64,000 bases of DNA, taken from contig JAAYUV010000060.1 of the NCBI GenBank assembly GCA_012517475.1, positions 1-64,000 of the forward strand, written 5' to 3'. The notes below the pieces were generated by a model. That model had not been told where the DNA came from. It worked only from the letters and a program-made list of their open reading frames with translations, and did not search any database. The DNA is from Peptococcaceae bacterium. Its GTDB lineage: Bacteria; Bacillota; Desulfitobacteriia; Desulfitobacteriales; Syntrophobotulaceae. Made by a program: the position numbers and the translations under genes. Shown in pieces: positions 46,284-55,315 of the stretch (the first letter of the stretch is position 1; each line of letters opens with the position of its first letter).

Positions 46284-47993
46284 TTAATGCAAATACTTCT
46301 CAAATTCAGCAATCGGCATGGGTTTTGCCCAATAGTACCCCTGACCGCATTCACAGTTGATTTTCTTCAAGAAATTTACTTCATCCTCTTTCTCAACTCC
46401 TTCAGCGACAACAGTCAGTCCCAGCTTTTTCGCCATCGACACCACCGTTTTGATTATTTTTTCTTCACGAGTTTTGCCGATATTCTTTATGAATGTCCTG
46501 TCGATTTTGATTTTGTCTATTTCAAGGTTCAACAACATACCCAAAGAGGAATAGCCCGTACCGAAATCGTCCATGGATATCTTAATTCCTAATTTTTTTA
46601 TTCCTTTTAAGTTTTCGACCACAGCTTCCATGTTCCCTGCAGAAACTCTCTCGGTTATTTCAAACTCAAAATGTTTACCTTCCAATTCATAAGAAGAGAG
46701 AATCTGCTTCACTTCCGTAGCAAAATGCCAGTTTTCCAGCTGCTTTAAGGAAATGTTGACAGCGATGGGAAGAAACTTAGCCCCTTTAGTTCTTTCAGAC
46801 TGCAAGAAACGGCAGGCCTCATGCAATACATATTTTCCCAGTTCGTGTATTATACCCGATTCTTCTGCCAGTGAAATAAATTTACTTGGCGGCACTTGAC
46901 CGTACACCTTGCTTTCCCATCTAAGCAGCGCCTCCGCGCTAATTATCCTGTTTTCAGCAATGCTGACAATGGGCTGCAGATAAACACTCAACTCCTTCAT
47001 TCCCATCGCTTTTTTCAAAAGGTTTTCCAATAGAAATCTTTCCTGTGTCTTCTGCCCTATTACCTGACTGTAAAACACGATGTTTTTTTCATTGGTTTTT
47101 TCTTGTTTCGCCTGATACATAGCAATATCAGCATTTTTCAATAATGTTTCCGCGTCTTTGCCATCTTCTGGACAGCAGGCAATGCCAATGCTAGCTGACA
47201 GATAGAACTCATGGTTCCCTACGCGGCAAATTATATCTAAGCTTTCCTGTAGCCGCTGCGCTATTTTATATACTTCTGACTTAGAGGCCACAAAAGAAAC
47301 GGCCAGGACAAACTCATCACCGCCGAACCTGGCCAGCAAACAGCCGTTCGGAGCTGTTTCCCTGAGCCGCATGGCAGCTTCTATAATAGTTTTATCGCCC
47401 AACGCGTGGCCGAATGTGTCGTTAATTTCTTTCAAATTGTTGAAGTCGATAAAGAGTACAGCAACTTTTTCTTTGCTCCTGCACGAAAGCTTAATCATCC
47501 TGTCCAACCGCTTTTCAAAAAAACTTTTGTTGTACAAGCCGGTTAAATAATCCCTGCTGGCAAGATTTTTCATTTCCTTCAATATCTTGGCCCTGTTTTT
47601 CTTATGCTTTTCGATGAGGTCAATGTCTTTTACCGTCGCAAACACAAATCCGTTTTTTGCAAACAGTTCCACTTCCGCCAAGAAGGTCCTGCCGTTTTTC
47701 TTCTGGTGGAGCCAGCGGAAGCGGTGATATCCTGCTTTTTGGGCCTCGCTGATCATCTCTTTGCCTTTAGCGTCGGAGCTAGTCCCGTCCGGCTGGCTGG
47801 CGGGCGATAAGGAGTACGGCGTAAGACCTACGATCTCCTCCATCTTTTTATAGCCGTAGAATTTCAAAGCAGCCCGGTTGCAATGGATGATTTTTCCGTC
47901 CTCAAGCAGTATATAAAAAGGCAGAGGGAAATATTCAAGTACTTCTTCGGCAGTAAGCCGTCCAAACCTGTTATCCTTATTGCTTTTCCCCAT
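46284..47993 (-). CDS. PAS-GGDEF-EAL cyclic-di-GMP protein
   Basis: 569 residues, intact and cytoplasmic. A PAS sensor (about 15-125) is followed by a diguanylate cyclase domain with intact GGDEF (224-228) and no RxxD inhibitory site at the usual place, then an EAL phosphodiesterase domain (EALLRW at 354-359, DDFGTGYSSL, KIDRTFI). Both catalytic motifs look functional, so it can make or degrade c-di-GMP depending on the PAS signal. Two broken c-di-GMP genes and a c-di-GMP riboswitch follow upstream. Confidence 0.93.
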   Translation of the reverse strand: MGKSNKDNRFGRLTAEEVLEYFPLPFYILLEDGKIIHCNRAALKFYGYKKMEEIVGLTPYSLSPASQPDGTSSDAKGKEMISEAQKAGYHRFRWLHQKKNGRTFLAEVELFAKNGFVFATVKDIDLIEKHKKNRAKILKEMKNLASRDYLTGLYNKSFFEKRLDRMIKLSCRSKEKVAVLFIDFNNLKEINDTFGHALGDKTIIEAAMRLRETAPNGCLLARFGGDEFVLAVSFVASKSEVYKIAQRLQESLDIICRVGNHEFYLSASIGIACCPEDGKDAETLLKNADIAMYQAKQEKTNEKNIVFYSQVIGQKTQERFLLENLLKKAMGMKELSVYLQPIVSIAENRIISAEALLRWESKVYGQVPPSKFISLAEESGIIHELGKYVLHEACRFLQSERTKGAKFLPIAVNISLKQLENWHFATEVKQILSSYELEGKHFEFEITERVSAGNMEAVVENLKGIKKLGIKISMDDFGTGYSSLGMLLNLEIDKIKIDRTFIKNIGKTREEKIIKTVVSMAKKLGLTVVAEGVEKEDEVNFLKKINCECGQGYYWAKPMPIAEFEKYLH

Positions 47994-48027
47994 TGTTTAG
48001 CCCCTTCTTTCCATTCTTTTCAACCCT

Positions 48028-48497
48028 TTAATCCCGCAAGAGCAGCTTTTGCAGTACGGCAACAAGCTCCTGCGCATACTTCTCTTCTTCGTTCTTTAAT
48101 ATCATTAACGCATCGTCAATTTCTTTGCGTGGTCTGTAATCAGCGAGATCAGGGCAACATTGATTGAATGCGAATAAACCCAGTCAACATAGTTGCACAA
48201 CGTACTGATAAATATGCTCCACGGCTTTGTTTTTGCCTCAGCAATTATTTCCTCCAAAATAGCATTTGAGCATCGGAGAACCTGTTTATCCCGTATACAT
48301 ACTTTTTTTTGAAGTTCCAGCGCAATCTCAGACGAGACCCGTTGCTGGCTAAAACCTGAATTGCCTGAAGTTTCACGCTCGACATAGCCATGTTTTTTGA
48401 GCTTTGCTACAATGGCTTCTGAGGCCTTTTGTCCTTTGACCATAAGAAGCACCCCATTCTTGTCATAAATATCTTTTTCGAGGAAAATTTCAGGCAT
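48028..48497 (-). pseudogene. HD-GYP-type phosphodiesterase relic under riboswitch control
   Basis: From an ATG with AAAGGGGGAG the protein reads PEIFLEKDIYDKNGVLLMVKGQK (the N-terminal domain usual in such proteins) and reaches DWVYSHSINVALISLI, the first helix of an HD-GYP domain. Near 48125 the frame is lost, and a different frame ends as EIDDALMILKNEEEKYAQELVAVLQKLLLRD. The HD, GYP and all other metal ligands are absent. A deletion therefore removed the catalytic domain. Confidence 0.72.
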
Positions 48498-48574
48498 TTT
48501 TCTCCCCCTTTCTCCAACCATCTCTTTTTAATAAAATAAAAAAACCCTGTGCCAGAAGCATAGAGGTTGTTCTT

Positions 48575-48660
48575 TGCTGCAACCGGCTGCCATAGATAAA
48601 AATTCACATTAGGCCCTTGGCTTTGCGTCCCCGCCTTTCGGCTGGTTTGCCCTTTAGCAA
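48575..48660 (-). ncRNA. Cyclic-di-GMP-I (GEMM) riboswitch
   Basis: Read on the minus strand, the region has GGGCAAACC, then a short GC hairpin with GAAA loop (CAGCCGAAAGGCG), GGGACGCAAAGCC, GGGCCTAA, and ATGGCAGCCGG, which is the conserved order of the GEMM-I aptamer including the GAAA tetraloop and GCAAAGCC. The GC-rich part is followed by a T-run at about 48540-48546, so control by transcription termination is likely. It precedes the HD-GYP relic by about 80 bases. Confidence 0.88.
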
Positions 48661-48727
48661 TTCAACTTTGCTTTAGTTTGTCAGAGTACAATCAATACCT
48701 GAGTAGATTAGGACTATAATCCTATAT

Positions 48728-50325
48728 TTAAATTATACTATTGATTTTTTCTTTTTCAATATTACATCTTTCGACATGTAGTTTTTTATAAAACCGCCCT
48801 AACTTCAAGTCTTGATTTGAACTATATACCTTCTCTATAAGCAACATTTCCAATAAATCATTGGCTGAAGAAAGAATTCGCCAGCCCGCTTCAGGATGTT
48901 TTCTCATTTCCATCCATTCAGATTCGTCTAATTTCCCAGGTTTATTGAAAACTTTTTCGTCAATACCTATTTTGCCAATATCATGAACCAGGCCGGACAT
49001 TCGAATTTTATTTATTTCATGGTTTGGGAAACCCAATGCTGAAGCAATGGCGGCGGAAATAACACTTACCCTTTTCGAATGCAGCATTTCTCTTTCGCTC
49101 TTTTCAAAAAGGGCGTTCATGATTACATCGATTGTTTTATTTCGCATACTTGCACTTTCATATATTTTACGCTTATACATATAATTTTCAGCTTCCGCCA
49201 ATACTTCTTGCATATAATCCCGCTCTGTATACTTGGTTGCATAACCAAAGGAGATCGAAAACACGGCATTGTCCAATTTTACCTCTAAAGCTTGCTCTCT
49301 GATATGCAAGAATCATTAATTAGTTTTAGTCCATTCAAATCACCCATGACGATAGTAATGGGCAAGTTTCTACTGATATCCAGCCTTTTTAATTCGTCTT
49401 CGAAAAACCTTCGGTTGTATACTCCGGTCAGATAATCGTGATTGCTTATATATCTAAGCTCATTTTCTGCACGCTTGCGCTCCGTGATATCTATCCCCTG
49501 TGCAAAAATAGCGACAGATTCACCGTTAGAATTCTTAATGGTTGCCGAATTCCATAAGATCGTCCTTTCAGCTCCCGATAGATGTAAAACAGGAAACTCC
49601 ACACCATCAATGTATCCGGTAATCCTTAGATTTTTGATATAATCCATAGCAGCTTCCTTTTTATCACTTGGTATAAGAATTTCAAATCCCTGTCCTATTA
49701 CATTCTCCCTGCTTCTGCCTGTCAACTTTTCAAAGGCTTGATTAAACTCGGCAATTTTCAAATCGATTGTCAATATGATAATCGGTGCGTTTGCATACCG
49801 GATCAAACTGTTTAAATATTCCTTTTCCTGGAACAACTCTTCTTTATAACGTTCCCTGTCGGTAGCATCGAATATTATCGAATATAGCTTTGTATCCCCC
49901 TTATGAATAATAGTACAAGTATAGACATCAACCAAACGTATAAGGCCGTTTTTCAACCGGTGCGGAAATAGATTATATTTCCGCTTTTTCTTTAATGCCT
50001 CTAACCGCCGTTTTTCGACCTCTTCTTTTGGAAGCACATTAATATCCTGAATAAACATATTAAGAAGCTCTTCTTTTAAATAGCCATAGAAAGCTGTAGC
50101 GGCGGGATTCGCCAGGTCAGAGATAGTAAGAGGATCTGATAGATTTTTCACTTGCACAGCTTCAACAACTTGTCCATCACGTTTAATCAATAAATCTTCC
50201 AAATGTTCCGGATAGTACTCGTCATTTGCCGTTTCACCCATTATTCTTGAAGCAATATATAAGGTCTGAGATGAATAGCCCTTCCAGGCTGATTGTGCAC
50301 CGATATCCGATTTTGTAAAGGGCAT
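48728..50325 (-). pseudogene. Nuclease-like/PAS-PAS-GGDEF-HD-GYP chimera, broken
   Basis: Residues 1-70 (KSDIGAQSAWKGYSSQTLYIASRIM, HLEDLLIKRDGQVVEAVQVKN) resemble the PD-(D/E)xK-like start of Cap4/DUF4297-type defence nucleases. They are joined in frame to two PAS domains (ANPAATAFYGYLKEEL..., NAPIIILTIDLKIAEFNQAF) and the first part of a GGDEF domain (DYLTGVYNRRFFEDEL). The frame fails at about 49310, losing the GGDEF motif, and a second frame (48728-49309) gives the GGDEF end and an HD-GYP start with HDIGKIG. The GYP half is missing. No enzyme can be made from it. Confidence 0.8.
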
Positions 50326-50409
50326 ATAATCTCACCTCCCGTCTGGTTGATATTTGGGGATATTATTGTTTTACAAACTCAATTTAGAGATTGAAGACAA
50401 TCAGTCATT

Positions 50410-51420
50410 TTAAATCTTATTTCCCTTTAAGTACTTCTCCATAGCTTTATCAAATTCTGAAATATATCTTTCATCCTGCCTTACACGAAATTTCTCATAT
50501 TCTTTTTCTGCCTTGGACATGGCCTCTTCATGGCTTATCTTTCCCGAATCCTTTAAAACCTCGCGCCGGTTAAATTTTAAAAATTCGTCGGTGATATGTA
50601 GCCAGTCTTTCATCGTCATAATATTTTGATTTAGCGCCTGAAACTCCGCATAATCAATATACATTGTCACAATTCTATTCAGTCTGTCCAACTCATTTTG
50701 GTTAAGATAATTCTTTGCTACCTTCACATCGCTCTTCAAAATTTTGCCGTGAGGTGAAGCTTTCCATGTAGTCAATCCCATGGTTGGATGTTCACCGTCC
50801 GCCCGTCCATGGATAATTTCAGCGGCAGTTTTTCCTGTTATAGCAAAGTGCATTTTATTTTGCACAAAGGCATAAAATGTTTTTGTTTCTTCGGAATTGG
50901 AGTTGTAATCGCTACTGCACTGTTCAAAAACATCGGCAATCTTCTGATAAGCTCTGCGTTCAGAAGCTCTGATTTCCCTGATGCGTTCCAAAAGTTCATC
51001 AAAATAATCCTTACCGAATGGTCTGCCGTTTTTAAGCATATCATCATTTAATATAAATCCTTTGACGATATATTCTTTCAAAGTCTGCGTAGCCCAAATT
51101 CTGAATTGCGTAGCCTTTTTGGAGTTAACCCGATAGCCTACAGCGATAATAGCATCAAGATTATAATAGTTGGTGTTATAGGTTTTTCCGTCTTCGGCAG
51201 TATGTGCAAATTTTGCACATACTGCTTCTTCATTCAATTCATTTTCGGCAAATATATTCTTTAAATGTTTGGTGATTACCGTTCTATCCACGTCAAAAAG
51301 CTCACCCATGGCTTTTTGGGTCAGCCAGAAACTTTCCTCTGCATAATAGACATTGACTTTTATCTTTCCTTCATCAGTCTGGTAAAGAATGATCTTACTT
51401 TGTTTTGATATGTTGTCCAC
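50410..51420 (-). CDS. rhuM: RhuM-family protein (virulence RhuM)
   Basis: 336 residues, complete. The N-terminal helix-turn-helix-like part (YAEESFWLTQKAMGELFDVDRTVITKHLKNIF) and NYYNLDAIIAVGYRVNSKKATQFRIWATQTLKEYIVKGF are diagnostic; the C-terminal part holds a Fic/Doc-like region. RhuM genes are frequent in mobile and restriction-related islands, but the biochemical role is not established. It is monocistronic, with CACGTGG just before its ATG. Confidence 0.9.
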   Translation of the reverse strand: MDNISKQSKIILYQTDEGKIKVNVYYAEESFWLTQKAMGELFDVDRTVITKHLKNIFAENELNEEAVCAKFAHTAEDGKTYNTNYYNLDAIIAVGYRVNSKKATQFRIWATQTLKEYIVKGFILNDDMLKNGRPFGKDYFDELLERIREIRASERRAYQKIADVFEQCSSDYNSNSEETKTFYAFVQNKMHFAITGKTAAEIIHGRADGEHPTMGLTTWKASPHGKILKSDVKVAKNYLNQNELDRLNRIVTMYIDYAEFQALNQNIMTMKDWLHITDEFLKFNRREVLKDSGKISHEEAMSKAEKEYEKFRVRQDERYISEFDKAMEKYLKGNKI

Positions 51421-51526
51421 GTGGCGTATCCCTCCTTTTCACACCAACCATAACTTTCCATAAAGCAATTATACCAAACGTATGTTCCGGGCGCAATATA
51501 GTTACAACAGCAGAATGTACAAGTAA

Positions 51527-51548
51527 AAACAAGCCTTTCAGCTTGTTT
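51527..51548 (-). terminator. Terminator of the 54-residue gene
   Basis: Stem AAACAAGC/GCTTGTTT with a 6-base loop; the minus strand continues as TTTTTACTTG. It stands 25 bases after the stop of the small gene. Confidence 0.7.
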
Positions 51549-51572
51549 CTTCTTCGGTGGGTTTTACCCCGG

Positions 51573-51737
51573 TCAATCTTTATGTAATAACATTTTAGTC
51601 TGTGATCCACTTTTATAGCAAATTAAGATATAATCATCAAAAACGCCATCCTCGCAGACCGTTTCACAAATATTGCGCTTAACCCATTCTTCATCTACGG
51701 TAGGGGAGTTCTGATAAAAGCATGTTTTTTCCTCCAT
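51573..51737 (-). CDS. 54-residue Cys-containing protein
   Basis: The frame MEEKTCFYQNSPTVDEEW... ends in TKMLLHKD and has four Cys, two of them in the block ICETVCED. GGGAATGGAGG-type sequence precedes an ATG, though the GGAGG overlaps the first codons, so translation may start weakly. A clean terminator follows, and the composition is that of a folded, acidic small protein. I do not recognise a family. Short length is the main doubt. Confidence 0.5.
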   Translation of the reverse strand: MEEKTCFYQNSPTVDEEWVKRNICETVCEDGVFDDYILICYKSGSQTKMLLHKD

Positions 51738-51816
51738 TCCCAAAACTTATATACGGGGATATATTCATTGTCAGTTACTATTATCCTTTTTATACTTTAA
51801 ACCTTCGAAAAGTAAA

Positions 51817-51845
51817 AAAGGGTGCCGTTTATATAGGCACCCTTT
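51817..51845 (-). terminator. Terminator of the hydantoin/racemase operon
   Basis: A 10-bp stem (AAAGGGTGCC/GGCACCCTTT) followed on the minus strand by TTTTACTTTT, 8 bases after the stop of the racemase gene. Confidence 0.85.
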
Positions 51846-51852
51846 AGTCTTT

Positions 51853-52581
51853 TTATTCTCCCCACCATTTTCGGTCTTTCATTCGAACTGGCATGTAGGT
51901 GAGTTTACTGGGCCGTAGACCTAAGGAAACAACTGCTTCGGTCATTCGGAGAGCGGCAGCAAAAGCGTCAACTACCGGAATATCATAACCTGCTTCTTTC
52001 AGTCTATCCATAACTTCGTTGGCAACTCCCATCATACCGGTACAACCAAGTACAATAACCTGAGCGCCGTTTTGCTTAATTGCCTCTACACTTTGTTCAA
52101 ATAGAGCGTCCTTTAATTTTTGAATATCAGTAAGTTCTAGCACTGGAATATCTACGTGGCGCACGGCGACAACCCGATCCTTTAAACCTGCCTTAGCAAT
52201 CAAGCCATCAATCATGGGAATAACTTCTGGCAACACGGTAACAATTGCAATTTTGTCTCCCAGACCAGATGCGATCAGCATAGGAGGTTCAAACCCCCCA
52301 AATACTACTATATTGGTGATTTCCCGGGCAGCTCGAACACCGGGATCGCCAAAATAATCTAGGATTGCACCGTCAAAACCTTCTTCCTCGGCCTTTCTTA
52401 CCTTGTTTAAAATATCAGGAACTGCAATTGCTTCATCATACTCGGACTCGATTGAGGCAGGACCATAGTCCAGACTCTCTACATCATATTCTACCCCTGG
52501 GGTAGCCAAAGATGCTACTTCCCGACGCACTTCGTCGTTGAATGAGGTTCCGATTAGCGGAACAATTACTTTGATTTTCAT
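51853..52581 (-). CDS. Asp/Glu/hydantoin racemase family protein
   Basis: 242 residues of the two-domain racemase fold. The second catalytic Cys is present (VIVLGCTGMMGVA). The first, usually in a CFGDPG-type motif, is replaced by Tyr in ILDYFGDPGVRAARE. So two-base racemisation is doubtful; a one-base isomerase, lyase (maleate isomerase/decarboxylase relatives) or a changed role is possible. Last gene of the operon, 21 bases after the hydantoinase gene. Confidence 0.85.
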   Translation of the reverse strand: MKIKVIVPLIGTSFNDEVRREVASLATPGVEYDVESLDYGPASIESEYDEAIAVPDILNKVRKAEEEGFDGAILDYFGDPGVRAAREITNIVVFGGFEPPMLIASGLGDKIAIVTVLPEVIPMIDGLIAKAGLKDRVVAVRHVDIPVLELTDIQKLKDALFEQSVEAIKQNGAQVIVLGCTGMMGVANEVMDRLKEAGYDIPVVDAFAAALRMTEAVVSLGLRPSKLTYMPVRMKDRKWWGE

Positions 52582-52602
52582 AATAAATGCCCCCTTATTT
52601 TT

Positions 52603-54159
52603 TTAGTTACTGGCAAGATCGCCAGCCGCTTTAGCTCGAATTCTGGTAGCGTTGCCCGGTAGGTATGCTAGCGGAACATCTTCTACTTCAACAATTTTTA
52701 TGGTAGACGGATCTGCGCCAGCCTTAATCGCTTCGTTTATTGCTGCTTTTTTGGTTTCTTCTAAAGCTGCTTCCCGACTGATAGTATCCAACTTATACAC
52801 TAGTTCCACTTGCCCGCTTACTTGGGCGATGGCTGAGCCCAGAGCGTTCGCGACCGCAAAGTTCTCAGGACGGATGATTTCAGAAACACCGGCTAATTTA
52901 TCGCCAATAAGAATGCTTCCTCCTCCTACCAAGATGACCGTAGCATCTTCGTTAGAAAGTTTCATTTTATCAATGTTATCACTAACTAGCAGCATCATTT
53001 TATCAAAGGCTCTTTTGGCAAAGCCTTCATCAATATGTGATACTTTTCGGGGATCCCCAACCTGGGCTATTCCTAAACGCACTGCGATATCTGTAGCAGT
53101 TAAGGTTTTCCCGCCAAAAACAAGGGCTTCTTCGGTAATTCTGTATCCAACACTTTGAGGGCCAACTTGGATTTCCCCATCTTTTTCCTTAATAATAGTG
53201 CCTCCGCCTAAACCGATGGAAATCAGGTCTGGCATCCGGAAATTAGTACGGGCACCGCCGATTGTTACTGCCAGTGAAGATTCTCTGGGGAAACCATTTA
53301 CGATTACCCCGATATCGCTAGTGGTACCCCCAACATCTAATACAATTGCATCGCTTTTTTTACTTAAAAAGGATGCGCCGCGAATACTATTTGTTGGGCC
53401 ACAGGCAATGGTTAGGATTGGGTATTTCACGGCATAATCAACAGACATCAAAGTCCCGTCATTTTGGCACAAATAGACTTTTGCATTGTTTACGCCTTCT
53501 CGACTTAGCCCCTCTTTAAAGGACAACGCCGTGGTTTTGGCCACATCTGTTAAAGCGGAATTTAAGATAGTTGCATTTTCTCTTTCCAATAATCCCAATG
53601 AGCCAATTTCGTGGGAAAGAGATATGGGAATATCGCCTAATTCTTCTCGTATAATTTGGGCTACCCGTTTTTCGTGGTCTGAAGAAACAAAGGAAAAAAC
53701 GGAGGTAACAGCAATAGTATCAACTTTGCCCTTAAGACTTTTAGCCACGGTGCGGATTTCATCTTCATCTAGAGGGGAAATTTCCCGACCATCAAATTCA
53801 TGCCCGCCAGAAACCAAGAAGTAATTATCGCTCATAGCCTCTTTTAAATCAACTGGCCAGTCAGACATAGCACTGATCGCTGCCGAGGCAGGTTTGCCGA
53901 TTCGGACAATTCCCACTTTGCAAAGCCTTTTTCGCTCTACGATTGCATTGGTGCAATGGGTGGTACCCAACATAGCATAGGTTATCTTGTCTTTATCAAT
54001 TCCCGACTTTTCCAAAACACCACTGAGAGCGTTGAAAATTCCAGTTGTAACATCAGTTGTAGTTGGTGTTTTTATGCTTTCAACAAGATTTAAATAATCA
54101 TCAACTATTACGGCGTCGGTATTTGTACCGCCTACATCAATTCCTATACGGTAGCCCAT
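52603..54159 (-). CDS. Hydantoinase/oxoprolinase family protein
   Basis: 518 residues. The N-terminal GIDVGGTNTDAVIVDD and LGTTHCTNAIVER are the sugar-kinase/actin-like nucleotide-binding motifs of HyuA-type proteins; SHEIGSLGLLERENATILNSAL, CQNDGTLMS and VLDVGGTTSDIGVIVNG follow. It is a stand-alone short version (about 520 residues rather than about 700). Such proteins hydrolyse cyclic amides or lactams with ATP. Its ATG overlaps the stop codon of the DUF917 gene by one base. Confidence 0.92.
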   Translation of the reverse strand: MGYRIGIDVGGTNTDAVIVDDYLNLVESIKTPTTTDVTTGIFNALSGVLEKSGIDKDKITYAMLGTTHCTNAIVERKRLCKVGIVRIGKPASAAISAMSDWPVDLKEAMSDNYFLVSGGHEFDGREISPLDEDEIRTVAKSLKGKVDTIAVTSVFSFVSSDHEKRVAQIIREELGDIPISLSHEIGSLGLLERENATILNSALTDVAKTTALSFKEGLSREGVNNAKVYLCQNDGTLMSVDYAVKYPILTIACGPTNSIRGASFLSKKSDAIVLDVGGTTSDIGVIVNGFPRESSLAVTIGGARTNFRMPDLISIGLGGGTIIKEKDGEIQVGPQSVGYRITEEALVFGGKTLTATDIAVRLGIAQVGDPRKVSHIDEGFAKRAFDKMMLLVSDNIDKMKLSNEDATVILVGGGSILIGDKLAGVSEIIRPENFAVANALGSAIAQVSGQVELVYKLDTISREAALEETKKAAINEAIKAGADPSTIKIVEVEDVPLAYLPGNATRIRAKAAGDLASN

Positions 54160-55250
54160 TATTTGCCATCTCCTTTCACTAGCTCTTCGATTGGTACATA
54201 GTCTACATCATATTTAAAATAACGGGGTCCGACCGTTTCTATTCCTTTGGGAGTTCTAAATTTAGGATCGCAGGGGATTCCTAATACCAAAACCCGTTGG
54301 CCATATTTAAGTGCTTCAGTTGTAAACGGAATACAAGTTTCCAGGTTTACCATACAAATTAGATCGGGGGTAGTGGCTAGAATTTTTCCTCCCTTGCGGG
54401 CAATCAAATTTTCATTTTGAAACTCGACAACTAGTGTTTCATCTTTATAACTTTCCACACCCTCAATTACCGCTTCACCCCGGTTAAAACCTCCCTCGGT
54501 TTTTCGAAGGACATCAACAACTTTTCCTCTAAATAATTCAAAACCACCCGTTAATTGTTGAAGCACCTCTATGGGATTTTGGCCATTCTTACGCGACTCT
54601 TTTATTCCCTTACCAATTTTTTCGGCAAAGGATACAATCCCGGTGACACCATGTTCTTTTACATCTTTCCCGGTCATGGGGTAGATACTAAGCGTTGCCG
54701 ATCCCCCCATTAATACTACTGCGCTTCTAGCAGCATTCTCGGTAAAATAATTATTAATGGTATTAAAGATAATATCATTGCCTTTTTCGTCAGACAGAAC
54801 CATAGGAGTGGCATTTAGTCCGGCTAAATGGAAGGTTAACATCTGAAGTTCCGGAAAAGCACGACCCATACCGTCTGCATCAATTACTGGGATTCCCATG
54901 CGGGCAGCGACCACAAATGGGATCATGGAGTTAACTCCCCCTGCCTCAATTGGAAAAGTAGCATATATTTTTTTGCCAAGATAATTTTCTAATCCTTTAA
55001 ATGAACGAATTAGCTCTTCCCCGTTCATTAGTTTTTCCACCAAGACCGTCGGTGCCCCCATCATTGCTGAGGGTACCACTAAAGCATCTTCTGGCACCTC
55101 ATCAGGACTTAATAAAGTTACCGGGCCATACTCAGCAATGGCCTGTTTGGCCATTAACTTTCCAATATAAGGGTCTCCTCCACCACCAGTACCCAAAAGG
55201 GCGGCCCCTAGGGCAATATCTTCAACCGCTTGTTCATCAATTTTTCGCAT
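54159..55250 (-). CDS. DUF917 family protein (hydantoinase partner)
   Basis: 363 residues. GAALLGTGGGGDPYIGKLM near the N-terminus, FPIEAGGVNSMIPFVVAARMGIPVIDADGMGRAFPELQMLTFHL and a C-terminal VNLETCIPFTTEALKYG are the conserved features of DUF917. The family regularly pairs with short hydantoinase-like proteins and is thought to form a complex with them. A paralogue is encoded on the other strand at 58757. Confidence 0.9.
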   Translation of the reverse strand: MRKIDEQAVEDIALGAALLGTGGGGDPYIGKLMAKQAIAEYGPVTLLSPDEVPEDALVVPSAMMGAPTVLVEKLMNGEELIRSFKGLENYLGKKIYATFPIEAGGVNSMIPFVVAARMGIPVIDADGMGRAFPELQMLTFHLAGLNATPMVLSDEKGNDIIFNTINNYFTENAARSAVVLMGGSATLSIYPMTGKDVKEHGVTGIVSFAEKIGKGIKESRKNGQNPIEVLQQLTGGFELFRGKVVDVLRKTEGGFNRGEAVIEGVESYKDETLVVEFQNENLIARKGGKILATTPDLICMVNLETCIPFTTEALKYGQRVLVLGIPCDPKFRTPKGIETVGPRYFKYDVDYVPIEELVKGDGK

Positions 55251-55315
55251 TACAATGCCTCCTTTGCTTTTTATAAATGTTGGTTATTAGTTGAAGTAAA
55301 GAGTTTTTTTAAGAT

